Assembly: GCA_934693165.1 (NCBI GenBank)
Contig: CAKUUX010000001.1
Location: 1-64,000 of the forward strand
Length of the DNA: 64,000 bases
Origin: an uncultured Candidatus Melainabacteria bacterium
GTDB lineage: Bacteria; Cyanobacteriota; Vampirovibrionia; Gastranaerophilales; Gastranaerophilaceae
Direction of reading: 5' to 3'
Below, piece after piece: positions 53,105 through 62,622 of the stretch. The notes under the pieces were generated by a model. The model was not told the DNA's origin and searched no databases. It saw nothing but the letters and a program-made list of their open reading frames with translations. A program made the translations under genes and the position numbers. The first letter of the stretch is position 1; every line of letters starts with the position of its first letter.

Positions 53105-53258
53105 GTACTTTAAAATTTTGGTCATAATATTTGACGTTTTTTGACACACTTTTTAAAATTGATAAAAATTTCATAACACTTACATTATTTGGGTTGTTAT
53201 TTTTCAAAAAATCCCCAATAAGTTTAATATTTTAGCCTTTTTAAATCCTCTTTTGTGT

Positions 53259-53264
53259 TAAACT
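53259..53264 (+). promoter_or_regulatory. -10 box 6 nt before the thiL start codon
   Basis: TAAACT with an upstream TG (TGTTAAACT), then AATCTT, then the ATG at 53271. No ribosome site is present. Confidence 0.35.
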
Positions 53265-53270
53265 AATCTT

Positions 53271-54200
53271 ATGAAAGAAAATAATCTGATTGAAATTATA
53301 AAAAATACCCTAAATTCTAAATATATCAATGATGATTGTGCATATTTAGAAGATTTAGGTATTGTTGTGACGCAAGATAGTTTAGTTGAAGATGTACATT
53401 TTTCTCTAAAATATACGACAGCTTTTCAATTGGGTTATAAATCAGTTGCAGTAAATCTTTCTGATGTTTATGCGTCAGGTGCTAGAGCAAAATATTTAAC
53501 TTGTTCTTTGTCATTACCTAATTATATTGATGAAAACTTTATCAAAGAATTTTATGAAGGTGCAAAATCTGTAAATTCAGAGGTTGAAATAGTTGGTGGT
53601 GATGTTACTGGTAGTGACAAATTATTTATTTCAATCTGTGCAATCGGAGAAACAAAAAATAGAAAAATATCTTCTCGTAGTAAAGCTAAAGAGGGTTATA
53701 AAATAATAACAAATGGCGTTCATGGTTCTAGTGGATGTGGTTTTGAGCTTTTGCAAAGGGGGTCAACTTCTCCACAAGTTTTAGTAGATGCTCATTTGAT
53801 GCCAAAAGTTAATGATATTTTATCAAATGAAATTGCACTAAATATAAAAGAAAATTACGCAATGATGGATTCATCTGATGGATTGATGGATGCTTTATAT
53901 AAAATTTCAAAATTAAGCAATTTAACAGCAGAAGTTGATTTTAATAAAATTCCAATTGATGAAGAAATAAAAGAATTTGAAGATTATAAAAATAAGATTT
54001 TCTTTGGTGCAGAGGATTATAAACTTATTGCTTGCGTTCCAGAAGAATTTTTAAAAACTTTAGACAAAAATTTATATACCGAAATTGGTTTTATGACGAA
54101 AAAGCAAGAAGATGTTTTTGTAAAAGTAAGATTTGATGACGAAGTAAGGTCTTTTACAGAAAAAGATGTTGAAGAAAAAACTTTTAAACATTTTGATTAA
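53271..54200 (+). CDS. thiL: Thiamine-monophosphate kinase
   Basis: Phosphorylates thiamine monophosphate to thiamine pyrophosphate. A 309-residue PurM-like ATPase. INDDCA (residues 19-24) replaces the usual GDDAA metal motif; DSLVEDVHF, AVNLSDVYASGA and IVGGDVTGSD are the Asp-rich catalytic blocks, and MDSSDGLMDALYKI is the C-terminal one. No other thiamine gene is nearby. The message may be leaderless. Confidence 0.93.
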   Translation: MKENNLIEIIKNTLNSKYINDDCAYLEDLGIVVTQDSLVEDVHFSLKYTTAFQLGYKSVAVNLSDVYASGARAKYLTCSLSLPNYIDENFIKEFYEGAKSVNSEVEIVGGDVTGSDKLFISICAIGETKNRKISSRSKAKEGYKIITNGVHGSSGCGFELLQRGSTSPQVLVDAHLMPKVNDILSNEIALNIKENYAMMDSSDGLMDALYKISKLSNLTAEVDFNKIPIDEEIKEFEDYKNKIFFGAEDYKLIACVPEEFLKTLDKNLYTEIGFMTKKQEDVFVKVRFDDEVRSFTEKDVEEKTFKHFD

Positions 54201-54282
54201 AATTACTTAATTTTCGTTTAATAAATTTTTAGTTTAGCTTATGATATAAGTAACAGAAGAATTAGAAAAAGAGGTTTAAAAA

Positions 54283-55236
54283 ATGAAAAATAGAGTTGGT
54301 GTAGATATCGGTGGTACAAACATTAAAATAGCTTTAATTACAAACGAAGGAAAAATTTTATATTCAAAAACTTTTCCAACAGAAGCTGAAAAAGGTTATG
54401 AATACACAGTAGCCAACATTAAGGAAGAAATAAAAGTTTTGATGACAGAAACTGAATCAACTTCAAAAACAATTGAAACAATAGGATTTGGTTTTCCTGG
54501 GCAAATTGATTATAAGACAGGCACAGTAAAGGTTTCTACAAATATTCCTGGTTGGAATGGTGTAGAATTAGCAAAAATTATTAAAGGAGAATTTAATATT
54601 CCAGCTTTTGTAGATAATGATGTAAGATGTGCAACTTTAGGTGAAATGAAATATGGTGCTGGTAAAGGCGCACAAAACTTAGTTTGCGTAACAGTTGGTA
54701 CTGGTATCGGTTCAGGTCTTGTCTTAAACGGTAAATTATATAGAGGTGCAAGCAACGCAGCTGGTGAAATTGGTCACATTAAATTATCTGATTCAAATTC
54801 TGCTCCATTATGTGGTTGTGGTGATTTTGGATGTTTTGAAGCTTATGCTTCAGGTCCAAGCATTGTTGCTATGGCAGAAGATTATATCAGAGGTGGTAAA
54901 GCTACAATGTACAGAGAAATGGCTAAAGGAGAAGCTATTACTCCATATATCGTATTTAAAGCTGCTGAACAAGGTGATGCTGTTGCAATTCAAATTTTCA
55001 AAAAAATCGGTGAATATTTAGGATTAGGTTTAACAAATGTTATTAACATCTTAAACCCAGATAAAATTATTATCGGTGGTGGTATTGCTGCTGCTGGCGA
55101 TTTGTTATTTAATCCAATTAGAGAAACTGTTAATAAACGTGCAATGAAAATTGCAAGAGAAGCTGTTCAAATTGTACCTGCTGAACTTGGTAATACAGCA
55201 GGTGTTATGGGTGCTGCTTTATTAATGGACAACTAA
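54283..55236 (+). CDS. ROK-family glucokinase
   Basis: Probably phosphorylates glucose at C6 with ATP. 317 residues. VGVDIGGTNIKIALI is the phosphate-binding loop; NDVRCATLGEMKYGAGKG holds the catalytic Asp, and GEIGHIKL with CGCGDFGCFEAYAS is the zinc-binding ROK signature. INPDKIIIGGGIA-like sequence closes the fold. The size fits bacterial GlcK, but related sugars cannot be excluded. AGAGG precedes the ATG. holA follows after 3 bp. Confidence 0.92.
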   Translation: MKNRVGVDIGGTNIKIALITNEGKILYSKTFPTEAEKGYEYTVANIKEEIKVLMTETESTSKTIETIGFGFPGQIDYKTGTVKVSTNIPGWNGVELAKIIKGEFNIPAFVDNDVRCATLGEMKYGAGKGAQNLVCVTVGTGIGSGLVLNGKLYRGASNAAGEIGHIKLSDSNSAPLCGCGDFGCFEAYASGPSIVAMAEDYIRGGKATMYREMAKGEAITPYIVFKAAEQGDAVAIQIFKKIGEYLGLGLTNVINILNPDKIIIGGGIAAAGDLLFNPIRETVNKRAMKIAREAVQIVPAELGNTAGVMGAALLMDN

Positions 55237-55239
55237 TTA

Positions 55240-56196
55240 ATGAGTGTATATTTTTATTACGGTGATGAAGATTACAGCATTGAACAAGCGATAAACGAAA
55301 AGAAAAAATTGCTTGATAAAAATTTTAGTGCAATGAATTTTAAAACCTATGACAATCCGTCTTTTACGGATTTGATTTCAATTCTTCGTACTACGCCAAT
55401 GATGTTTGGCAAAATGTTAATCGTAATAAACTGTCTTGATTATTTTTCAAAATCTTTTGAGGATAGTCAAAATAAACAGATTGAAGAAGCTTTATCTCTT
55501 GTTTCAGAAGATGTTGATATCATTTTTACTGCAATTATTCCGAGAGATGAGGGTAAAAAACTTGATACAAGAAGAAAGTTATTTAAACTTTTATCAAAAC
55601 AAAATGCTCAAGAATTTAAAACAATTCCAACATACAAAACAGACGAGATAACTCTTTGGATAAATAAATACGCAAGAAAAATTGGTATAAAAGTTGAACA
55701 AGATGCGAGTTTAACTCTTATTGAACAAATTGGAAATAATTTAAGAGAATTTGTAAACGAATTGGATAAACTAAAACTTGCCGTATATCCAGAAAAAACA
55801 GTTACTAAAGCAGATGTAAAAAATAACTGTATTACAAATGAAGATTTATTTAATTTTACAGATTATATAATGACAAACAAAACAGATTTAGCGCTTTTAG
55901 AATTTAGAAAATTATTATTTAAAAAACATGAACTAGAAATCATTTCTGCTTTACAAACAATGCTAAGAAAATGGATTTTGATTAAATTAAATGAGAAGAA
56001 GATGTCTACATTTGAGATTTCCAAACTTACCGGCATGCACGAATTTGTTGTAAAGAAAAATATGGAGAAAATGAAAAAACATTCTTTAAAAGCTTTGGTA
56101 GATTTAAAACAAAACCTAATTGATGCAGAATATAAAATTAAATCTGGTCAGGCACTTGATACAAAAGAGGTAATTGAATATGCAATTATCGGATAA
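55240..56196 (+). CDS. holA: DNA polymerase III delta subunit
   Basis: The clamp-loader wrench that opens the beta ring. 318 residues with the delta pattern: YFYYGDEDYSIEQAI start, TTPMMFGKMLIVINCLDYF (beta-binding element region), YARKIGIKVEQDASLTLIEQIGNNLREFVNELDKL, and a C-terminal collar domain. There is no visible ribosome site; translation probably continues from the ROK gene, 3 bp upstream. It overlaps holB. Confidence 0.9.
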   Translation: MSVYFYYGDEDYSIEQAINEKKKLLDKNFSAMNFKTYDNPSFTDLISILRTTPMMFGKMLIVINCLDYFSKSFEDSQNKQIEEALSLVSEDVDIIFTAIIPRDEGKKLDTRRKLFKLLSKQNAQEFKTIPTYKTDEITLWINKYARKIGIKVEQDASLTLIEQIGNNLREFVNELDKLKLAVYPEKTVTKADVKNNCITNEDLFNFTDYIMTNKTDLALLEFRKLLFKKHELEIISALQTMLRKWILIKLNEKKMSTFEISKLTGMHEFVVKKNMEKMKKHSLKALVDLKQNLIDAEYKIKSGQALDTKEVIEYAIIG

Positions 56197-57037
56197 GTAC
56201 CCATTTTTAATAAAATATTTTAACGAGGCAAAAAATACGGATAATTATTCAGTATTTCAATCTCTTTTGTTTTATGGAAGTGATTTTGACGCACAATACA
56301 AAATGGCTTTGTATCTTGCAAAAATGTTGAATTGTGAAAGTGATTTTAGTGAAACTTGTAGTTGTCAAAATTGTAGATGGATAGATTCACACGAACATCC
56401 TGCAGTTATTACAGTTTCAAAAGTGGATTATAAACCAGAAGATGATACCTCAAAAACAGTTATATCTTTAAAACAAGCTCAAATGGTAAAGAGTTCTCTT
56501 ACAAATTCAAGTGATTATCATAGAGTATTTATTTTCTGTGATAAGGGTAAAGATGATGAAATTCTTGGTTTAAATCAAATGAATTTTCAAGAAGAAACTG
56601 CAAATGCTCTTCTTAAAACAATTGAAGAACCTCCTAAAAATACAACATTTATTTTCCTTACAAGAGATAAAAATGATGTTCTTCAAACAATTCAATCAAG
56701 ATGTATGGCATTTTTTGTACCGTCTTTTGAAATTGAGGGTTATGATTATTCTTTAGTGGAAGATGTTTTTGCTGATTATTTTGAATTTGAAAGAAGTGAA
56801 GTTTTTAATATTGCAAATGATTTATTCCAACTTACTAAGGAAAATGAACCAGTTGAAGTTTTGGAAAGTATGCAACACTATATGCTTTGTTTGATGAAAA
56901 GCAATACAAATGATAAAAATATAACAAATAGATTGATAAACGACTTAAAACAAGTTGAAACAGCAAAGAAGGAAGTTAAACTTGGTATGAATGTTCAAAA
57001 TGTTTTAGAAGATTTGTGTTTGAAGATTATTAAGTAG
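56180..57037 (+). CDS. holB: DNA polymerase III delta' subunit
   Basis: The clamp-loader stator, 285 residues. The zinc module reads C-S-C-Q-N-C with an earlier Cys (LNCESDFSETCSCQNC); ANALLKTIEEPPKNTTFIFLT is the sensor-type AAA+ block and QSRCMAFF the SRC motif. The P-loop at the N-terminus is not conserved, as usual for delta'. The ATG at 56180 follows GAGGT within holA; an upstream TTG adds two residues. Pairing of holA and holB is compact and suggests co-regulated replisome supply. Confidence 0.9.
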   Translation: MQLSDKYPFLIKYFNEAKNTDNYSVFQSLLFYGSDFDAQYKMALYLAKMLNCESDFSETCSCQNCRWIDSHEHPAVITVSKVDYKPEDDTSKTVISLKQAQMVKSSLTNSSDYHRVFIFCDKGKDDEILGLNQMNFQEETANALLKTIEEPPKNTTFIFLTRDKNDVLQTIQSRCMAFFVPSFEIEGYDYSLVEDVFADYFEFERSEVFNIANDLFQLTKENEPVEVLESMQHYMLCLMKSNTNDKNITNRLINDLKQVETAKKEVKLGMNVQNVLEDLCLKIIK

Positions 57038-57040
57038 ACA

Positions 57041-57075
57041 AAAAAGGCGAAACCTTTAGGCTTCGCCTCTTTTTT
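57041..57075 (+). terminator. Terminator after holB, related to the fabI terminator
   Basis: GGCGAA (57046-57051), an A-C mismatch, CC-TTTA-GG, then TTCGCC (57062-57067) and a T-run. The inner 18 bases resemble those of the 16691-16725 hairpin, including the mismatch. It also serves convergent clpB. Confidence 0.85.
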
Positions 57076-57096
57076 ATCTATTTTGAAGGTGTTTCA

Positions 57097-59685
57097 TTAT
57101 TTTCTGCTAAATTGAATTGTATCGTCTTTAGCATCAATTATTAAAGTATCACCTTTAATAAATTTTTGTGCCAAGATTAATTTAGCTAATGGATTTTCAA
57201 CCATTTGTCTTATTGTACGTTTTAATGGTCTTGCACCATAGATTGGGTTATAACCTTGTGTTGCCAATAATTCTTTTGCATCAGGTGTAACTTCAAGCTT
57301 GATTTCTTGTTCTCCTAGTCGTTTGCCTAGTGATTCCATTTGAATATCAACAATTTGTTTCAAGTTATCCAATGTCAAACCTTTGAAGAAGATTGTTTCA
57401 TCAACACGGTTTAAGAATTCTGGTTTAAATCTATCTTTCATGATATTCATAACTTTTTCTTTAGTATCACTAAAGTTTCCACTTATAGAATCTTCCAATA
57501 TAACTTCGCTACCGATGTTACTTGTCATGATAATAAGTGTATTTTTGAAATCAACAGTTCTGCCTTTTGAATCAGTTAAACGTCCGTCATCAAAGATTTG
57601 CAACATAATATTGAATACATCTGGATGAGCTTTTTCGATTTCATCAAAAAGTACAACAGAATAAGGTTTTCTTCTTACTGCTTCTGTAAGTTGACCACCT
57701 TCATCATAACCAACGTATCCTGGAGGAGCTCCGACTAATCTTGCAACATTATGTTTTTCCATGTATTCAGACATATCAATTCTCACGATTGCGTCTTCAT
57801 CATTGAACATAAATTCTGCCAAAGATTTTGCAAGTTCTGTTTTACCAACACCAGTTGGACCTAAGAAAATAAATGTACCAATTGGACGTTTTGGATCTTT
57901 CAAACCAGAACGAGCACGACGGATTGCATCAGAAACCGTATTTACAGCTTCGTCTTGACCGATTAAACGTTTATGTAAAACATCTTCCATTGAGATTAAT
58001 TTTTGCATTTCGCTTTCAACCAATTTAGAAACAGGAACTCCTGTCCATTTGCTTACAACTTCTGCAATATCGTCTCCGTCAATTTCTTCTTTTAATAATT
58101 TATTGTCTTTTTTATCTGCCCCTTGAACTTCTTCTAGTTTCTTTTGTAATTCCATCAATTTACCGTATTTTAACTCGGCAGCTTTTTGTAAGTCTGTATT
58201 TCTTTCAGCTTTTTCAATTTCGATTTTTACTTTTTCAATTTCTTCTTTTATAGAAGCTTCACCTTGGATTGTAGCTTTTTCTTTGTTCCATTGTTCTTTT
58301 AAAACTGCAATTTTAGATTCTAAATCAGAAATTTCTTGAGAAATTTCAAGGATTTTTCTTTCGCAATCAGGGTTTGATTCTTCTTTTTTCAAAGCTTCTC
58401 TTTCAATTTCTAATTGAACTTTTTGTCTTGCCATAATATCAATTTCTTCTGGCATAGAGTCAATTTCAATACGTAATGAAGATGCAGCTTCATCAATTAA
58501 GTCGATAGCTTTATCAGGTAAAAATCTATCTGTAATATATCTATCAGAAAGTTTTGCTGCTTGGATTAAGGCACTATCAAGAATACGAACTCCGTGGTGA
58601 ACTTCGTATTTTTCTTTCAAACCTCTTAAGATACTAATAGTGTCTTCAACAGAAGGTTCATCAACCATTACAGGTTGAAATCTTCTTTCTAATGCTGGAT
58701 CTTTTTCAATGTATTTTCTGTATTCATTAATTGTTGTAGCACCGATTGTTCTTAAAACGCCTCTTGCTAACATTGGTTTTAACAAGTTACCAGCATCCAT
58801 AGAGCCTTCTGTAGCGCCTGCGCCAACTACTGTGTGTAATTCATCAATGAACATTACAATTTCACCGTTTGATTCTTCAACTTCTTTCAATACGGCTTTT
58901 AATCTTTCTTCGAATTCACCTCTAAACTTAGCACCTGCAACTAATGCACCTAAATCAAGTGAAATTAATTTTACATTTTTAAGGCTTTCTGGAACATCGC
59001 CTCTAACAATACGTTGAGCTAAACCCTCAATGATGGCAGTTTTACCAACACCAGGTTCACCAATTAAAACGGGGTTATTTTTAGTACGTCTATTTAAAAC
59101 TTGGATTATTCTTCTAACTTCTTCGTCACGCCCAATAACAGGATCTAATTTACCTTTACGAGCACGTTCTGTTAAGTCTGTTGAATATTTTTCAAGAGCT
59201 TTCATGTTTTCTTCTGCGTTTTTGTTATCCACTTTTTTATTACCTCTTATTTTTTTCATTGCGTTTAAAACAGCTGATGTGTTTACTCTATGATTGCTTA
59301 AAAGTCTTTGTATGTTTGAACCTTCAAGCTTTGTCATTGCGAGTAAAATGTGTTCGATTGAGATAAAATCATCTTTCATCTCTGTGCAAGTTGCATCAGC
59401 AATATCTAATAACTTTTCTGTATCAGATGATAGAAATAATTTCTGCACATTTGTCATATTTGATAAGGTTGGAAAGTTCGCAACCATTGTTGACAAAGCT
59501 CCAACAAAATTTTCATTTATAAGTTTTAGTTCGTTTAAATAATCCCTTGAAATGCCATTATCTTTTACCATTGCAAGTAAAATGTGTTCTGGCTCTATTT
59601 GGGAATTCTTGTGTGAATTCATTTCAGCACTAGCTGAAGAAATTATTTCTTGCGAATAATTAGTAAGTCTATCAAAATTAATCAT
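57097..59685 (-). CDS. clpB: Protein disaggregase ClpB
   Basis: An AAA+ Hsp100 that, with DnaK, rescues aggregated proteins. 862 residues: N domain (1-150), NBD1 with GEPGVGKTA and a coiled-coil middle domain (about 410-525), NBD2 with GPTGVGKTE and DMSEYMEKHNVARLVGAPPGYVGYDEGGQLTE. The coiled-coil distinguishes ClpB from ClpA/ClpC. AGGAGAT precedes the ATG. No CIRCE repeat was seen upstream. Confidence 0.97.
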   Translation of the reverse strand: MINFDRLTNYSQEIISSASAEMNSHKNSQIEPEHILLAMVKDNGISRDYLNELKLINENFVGALSTMVANFPTLSNMTNVQKLFLSSDTEKLLDIADATCTEMKDDFISIEHILLAMTKLEGSNIQRLLSNHRVNTSAVLNAMKKIRGNKKVDNKNAEENMKALEKYSTDLTERARKGKLDPVIGRDEEVRRIIQVLNRRTKNNPVLIGEPGVGKTAIIEGLAQRIVRGDVPESLKNVKLISLDLGALVAGAKFRGEFEERLKAVLKEVEESNGEIVMFIDELHTVVGAGATEGSMDAGNLLKPMLARGVLRTIGATTINEYRKYIEKDPALERRFQPVMVDEPSVEDTISILRGLKEKYEVHHGVRILDSALIQAAKLSDRYITDRFLPDKAIDLIDEAASSLRIEIDSMPEEIDIMARQKVQLEIEREALKKEESNPDCERKILEISQEISDLESKIAVLKEQWNKEKATIQGEASIKEEIEKVKIEIEKAERNTDLQKAAELKYGKLMELQKKLEEVQGADKKDNKLLKEEIDGDDIAEVVSKWTGVPVSKLVESEMQKLISMEDVLHKRLIGQDEAVNTVSDAIRRARSGLKDPKRPIGTFIFLGPTGVGKTELAKSLAEFMFNDEDAIVRIDMSEYMEKHNVARLVGAPPGYVGYDEGGQLTEAVRRKPYSVVLFDEIEKAHPDVFNIMLQIFDDGRLTDSKGRTVDFKNTLIIMTSNIGSEVILEDSISGNFSDTKEKVMNIMKDRFKPEFLNRVDETIFFKGLTLDNLKQIVDIQMESLGKRLGEQEIKLEVTPDAKELLATQGYNPIYGARPLKRTIRQMVENPLAKLILAQKFIKGDTLIIDAKDDTIQFSRK

Positions 59686-59766
59686 AAAGCATTTATCTCC
59701 TATATATAATATAAGGGCATTTTGAAAAAAAGAAACAAAACTTTATAATTAATTAACAATTTGAAA

Positions 59767-59804
59767 ATTGTCATTGCGAGAAACGTAGTGATGAAGTAAT
59801 CTAA
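59767..59804. repeat. Short intergenic repeat of the TCATTGCGAG...GAAGTAATCT type
   Basis: TGTCATTGCGAG, AAACGTAGTGATGAAG and TAATCTAAT resemble widespread short intergenic repeats (TCATTGCGAG ... GAAGCAATC). AAACGTAGTG also occurs in the GC-rich region at about 34479. This may be a remnant of the same family. Confidence 0.4.
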
Positions 59805-59811
59805 TAAAATT

Positions 59812-61077
59812 TTAGAAATCTAACGCACTATCTAAATCTGCAATGATATCGTCAACATCTTCAAGTCCAACAGAAAGACGCATGAAATCTTCTCCAATAC
59901 CACATTCTTCCATTTGTTCTGCTGTCAATTGTCTATGAGTTGTAAGTGCAGGATATGTGATAATAGAACGGCTATCGCCGATATTTGTTGCGTGGATTAG
60001 CAATTTTACATTTTCGATAAATTTTGTTCCTGCTTCTCTTCCACCTTTTATGCCAAAGCTTATGATAGAAGATGCACCTTTTGGTAAATATTTTTCTGCT
60101 AATTCAAAATATTTATCGCCTTCAAGTTTTGGGTATTTAACCCAAGTAACATTTTTATGGGTTTTTAAGTATTTAGCAACTTTTAGGGCATTTGAAGAAA
60201 CTCTTTCCATTCTTAGGGAAAGTGTTTCAAGTCCTTGCATAATCATAAATGAATTAAATGGGCTTAAGCAACAGCCCAAATCTCTTATCATTTGTGCTCT
60301 AGCTTTTACGATATAAGCTGATTTGCCAAAACTTTCAACATATTTAATACCGTGATAACTTTCATCAGGTTCAGTTAATTCAGGGAATTTTCTTGATTTT
60401 ACCCAATCAAAGTTTCCACTGTCAACAATAACTCCACCCATGCAAGTTCCATGACCACAAATGTATTTTGTCAAAGAATGTACAACAATATCTGCGCCAT
60501 ATTTTATAGGTTGGCAAAGATATGGGCTTGGAATAGTGTTGTCAACAATCAATGGTAATCCGTGTTTGTGGGCAACATTTGCTAATGCTTCAATATCAAG
60601 AACGCTCAATGATGGGTTATTTAAAACTTCTGCAAAAATACATTTTGTTTTCTTGTTGATAAGTTTTTCAAAATCTTCTGCTTTATCAGACGAAACAAGA
60701 TGAACAATAATACCCATTTTTTGAAGAGTAACATTAATTAAGTTAATAGTTCCACCGTACATATTTGTAGATGCAACAACTTCGTCGCCTGCTTTTAAAA
60801 TGTTTAAAAGAGCAATAGTAGATGCTGATTGACCAGAAGAAACGCAAAGTGCTCCAACGCCACCTTCAATGCCTGCAAGTCTTTCTTCAAGAACCTGAGT
60901 CGTAGGATTTGAAAGTCTTGTGTAAATATCTCCACTAGCTTTTAAATCAAACAAATCAGCTGCATATTGAACAGTATCAAAACTGAAGGCTGTAGTTTGA
61001 TAAATTGGTACAGGTGGAGTGTTTCTGTTTTCTGCAGGTGTGTGTGAACCTTGCACGCAAATAGTATCAAATTTCAT
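59812..61077 (-). CDS. metY: O-acetylhomoserine sulfhydrylase
   Basis: A PLP enzyme that makes homocysteine from O-acetylhomoserine and sulfide. 421 residues of the Cys/Met metabolism family. TRLSNPTTQVLEERLA, SSGQSASTIALLNILKAGDE, and the PLP-binding Lys in VHSLTKYICGHGTCMGG are diagnostic. The length and the GHG block favour MetY over MetB. It is the last gene of the rpiB-rsfS-TPR-Tic20-like-metY row; its start lies 6 bp after the Tic20-like gene. Confidence 0.93.
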   Translation of the reverse strand: MKFDTICVQGSHTPAENRNTPPVPIYQTTAFSFDTVQYAADLFDLKASGDIYTRLSNPTTQVLEERLAGIEGGVGALCVSSGQSASTIALLNILKAGDEVVASTNMYGGTINLINVTLQKMGIIVHLVSSDKAEDFEKLINKKTKCIFAEVLNNPSLSVLDIEALANVAHKHGLPLIVDNTIPSPYLCQPIKYGADIVVHSLTKYICGHGTCMGGVIVDSGNFDWVKSRKFPELTEPDESYHGIKYVESFGKSAYIVKARAQMIRDLGCCLSPFNSFMIMQGLETLSLRMERVSSNALKVAKYLKTHKNVTWVKYPKLEGDKYFELAEKYLPKGASSIISFGIKGGREAGTKFIENVKLLIHATNIGDSRSIITYPALTTHRQLTAEQMEECGIGEDFMRLSVGLEDVDDIIADLDSALDF

Positions 61078-61083
61078 AATTTA

Positions 61084-61509
61084 TTATCTCACATTCATTT
61101 TGATGATGTCTGAAACCCAAGGAATATAAGAATATTTACCTTGGAAAGAAGTTATTACTAAATAGAACAATACTGCATATACAAACAATCCAATTATTGA
61201 GCATCCAAAGATTATATTGATTGTTGTATAGTACAAAATCATTGTAGTGATTTTGTTGATTAGTGGAATAAATAATAAAATATTACAAACTAATCCGATG
61301 AATATTGTTAGTAAATAATAACCAATAGAAATAAAAATTGATTGAAAAATATGATATTTTAAAAATGGTTTTAAATTTTTCTTAGTAAGTATAACAATAA
61401 CAAGATAAATAAATCCTACAAAGCCCATTGTAAGATAACTTAAAGCAGAAACCAATTTTTCCATAAAATAAGGTTTATCAGGGTTTAATCTATAGCTATT
61501 GTTATACAT
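61084..61509 (-). CDS. Tic20-like membrane protein
   Basis: A 141-residue protein with about four membrane helices. LVSALSYLTMGFVGFIYLVIV and FLKYHIFQSIFISIGYYLLTIF resemble the Tic20/Ycf60-type domain found in cyanobacteria and chloroplasts, where it is linked to import or membrane assembly. The assignment is by pattern only; a DUF4870-type protein is the alternative. It overlaps the upstream TPR gene by 8 bp and precedes metY. Confidence 0.5.
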   Translation of the reverse strand: MYNNSYRLNPDKPYFMEKLVSALSYLTMGFVGFIYLVIVILTKKNLKPFLKYHIFQSIFISIGYYLLTIFIGLVCNILLFIPLINKITTMILYYTTINIIFGCSIIGLFVYAVLFYLVITSFQGKYSYIPWVSDIIKMNVR

Positions 61510-62575
61510 TTTCTAATAATTCTCCTGCTCTGTGTTCAATGATGTAATCTTCCAACAAGTTAATATAAACAAGTTTGTACTCATCATTTTCAGGTTCAAG
61601 GTTAGAGACATATCTATATGCACTCAAAGCGTCTTCAATCTTTTCGTCCATATAATAAGTGTTTGCAAGTAATACCCTTGTGCTTGTGTCGTATTCATTT
61701 AATTCAAGAGCTTTTTCGTAAGCTTCAATAGCGTCGTGGTATCTACCAAGGTTTGAATACAAGTTACCTAGAAGAATGTAAGCATTTTTCTCTTTTGGAT
61801 TGTATTCGATAGCTTCTTTATAAGTTTCGATTGCACCATCAAAATCTTTGAAGTCAGACTTTGCAATTGCATAACAGATATAAGTTTTATAATTATCTCC
61901 TGGCAATTTTAGTGAAATATCAAAGAATTCATCTGTTTTTTCTTTGTTTTTCAATAGAGAATATGTGTTTGCAATACAGATAGTAACGGTTTTATTATCA
62001 GGAGCAAGCTCATATACTTTTAAATAGTGGAAAAGAGCTGTTTCATAATCGTACAATTTAAAGTTAACATTACCTAAGTCAACGTTAGCTGTTAAGTTGT
62101 TTGGATCAATAGAAAGAGCTTTTTCGTAATAAGCTTTAGCTTCTACGTAATCTTCAAAATCATGGTAAAGCATTGCGATTGCATTATAGATATCAGGTGA
62201 TTTTGTGTTGAAATCTAATGCACGGTTGTAAAATCTAAGCGCTTTAGAGAAGTTTTTAAGTTCTGCATAAGCATTACCTAAATTGTAGTAAACAAGGTAA
62301 TTTGTAGGATTTTTGTCCATAGCTTTGTTGTAATAAGTTAAAGCTTTTCTAAAATCCTTACTGTAGAAATAAATACTGCCCAAATTTAAAAGGGCATTGA
62401 CATCATCAGGTTTAATACTCAACAAACTTTCATAAACAGAAGCAACTTTATCAAAGTTGTTATCTAATGCATAAAGATTTGCCAAAGCGTGATAATGGTC
62501 AGGGTTTGTTGGTTCCATGGCCATTTTCATGATTGTTTCGTCAATTTGTTTTTTTATTTCGCTTGTATCTACCAT
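61502..62575 (-). CDS. TPR repeat protein
   Basis: A 357-residue cytoplasmic protein made of about nine tetratricopeptide repeats of 34 residues (for example DVNALLNLGSIYFYSKDFRK, YLVYYNLGNAYAELKNFSKA). It has no signal peptide or catalytic domain. TPR arrays are protein-interaction scaffolds; the partner is unknown. It sits between rsfS and the Tic20-like gene. A weak AAGG lies about 12 nt before the ATG. Confidence 0.8.
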   Translation of the reverse strand: MVDTSEIKKQIDETIMKMAMEPTNPDHYHALANLYALDNNFDKVASVYESLLSIKPDDVNALLNLGSIYFYSKDFRKALTYYNKAMDKNPTNYLVYYNLGNAYAELKNFSKALRFYNRALDFNTKSPDIYNAIAMLYHDFEDYVEAKAYYEKALSIDPNNLTANVDLGNVNFKLYDYETALFHYLKVYELAPDNKTVTICIANTYSLLKNKEKTDEFFDISLKLPGDNYKTYICYAIAKSDFKDFDGAIETYKEAIEYNPKEKNAYILLGNLYSNLGRYHDAIEAYEKALELNEYDTSTRVLLANTYYMDEKIEDALSAYRYVSNLEPENDEYKLVYINLLEDYIIEHRAGELLENV

Positions 62576-62622
62576 ATCTAAATTTTACCTTATAATTTTA
62601 TTTTCGCAAATTGTTTACTTGT

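Noticed and set aside
58709..59542. Several plus-strand open frames opposite clpB
   Set aside because: They are Ser/Leu/Phe-rich antisense shadows of a highly conserved gene, with no ribosome sites.
59686..59811. CIRCE or other heat-shock operator upstream of clpB
   Set aside because: No TTAGCACTC-type half-site was found; only an A/T-rich promoter region and a short intergenic repeat are visible.
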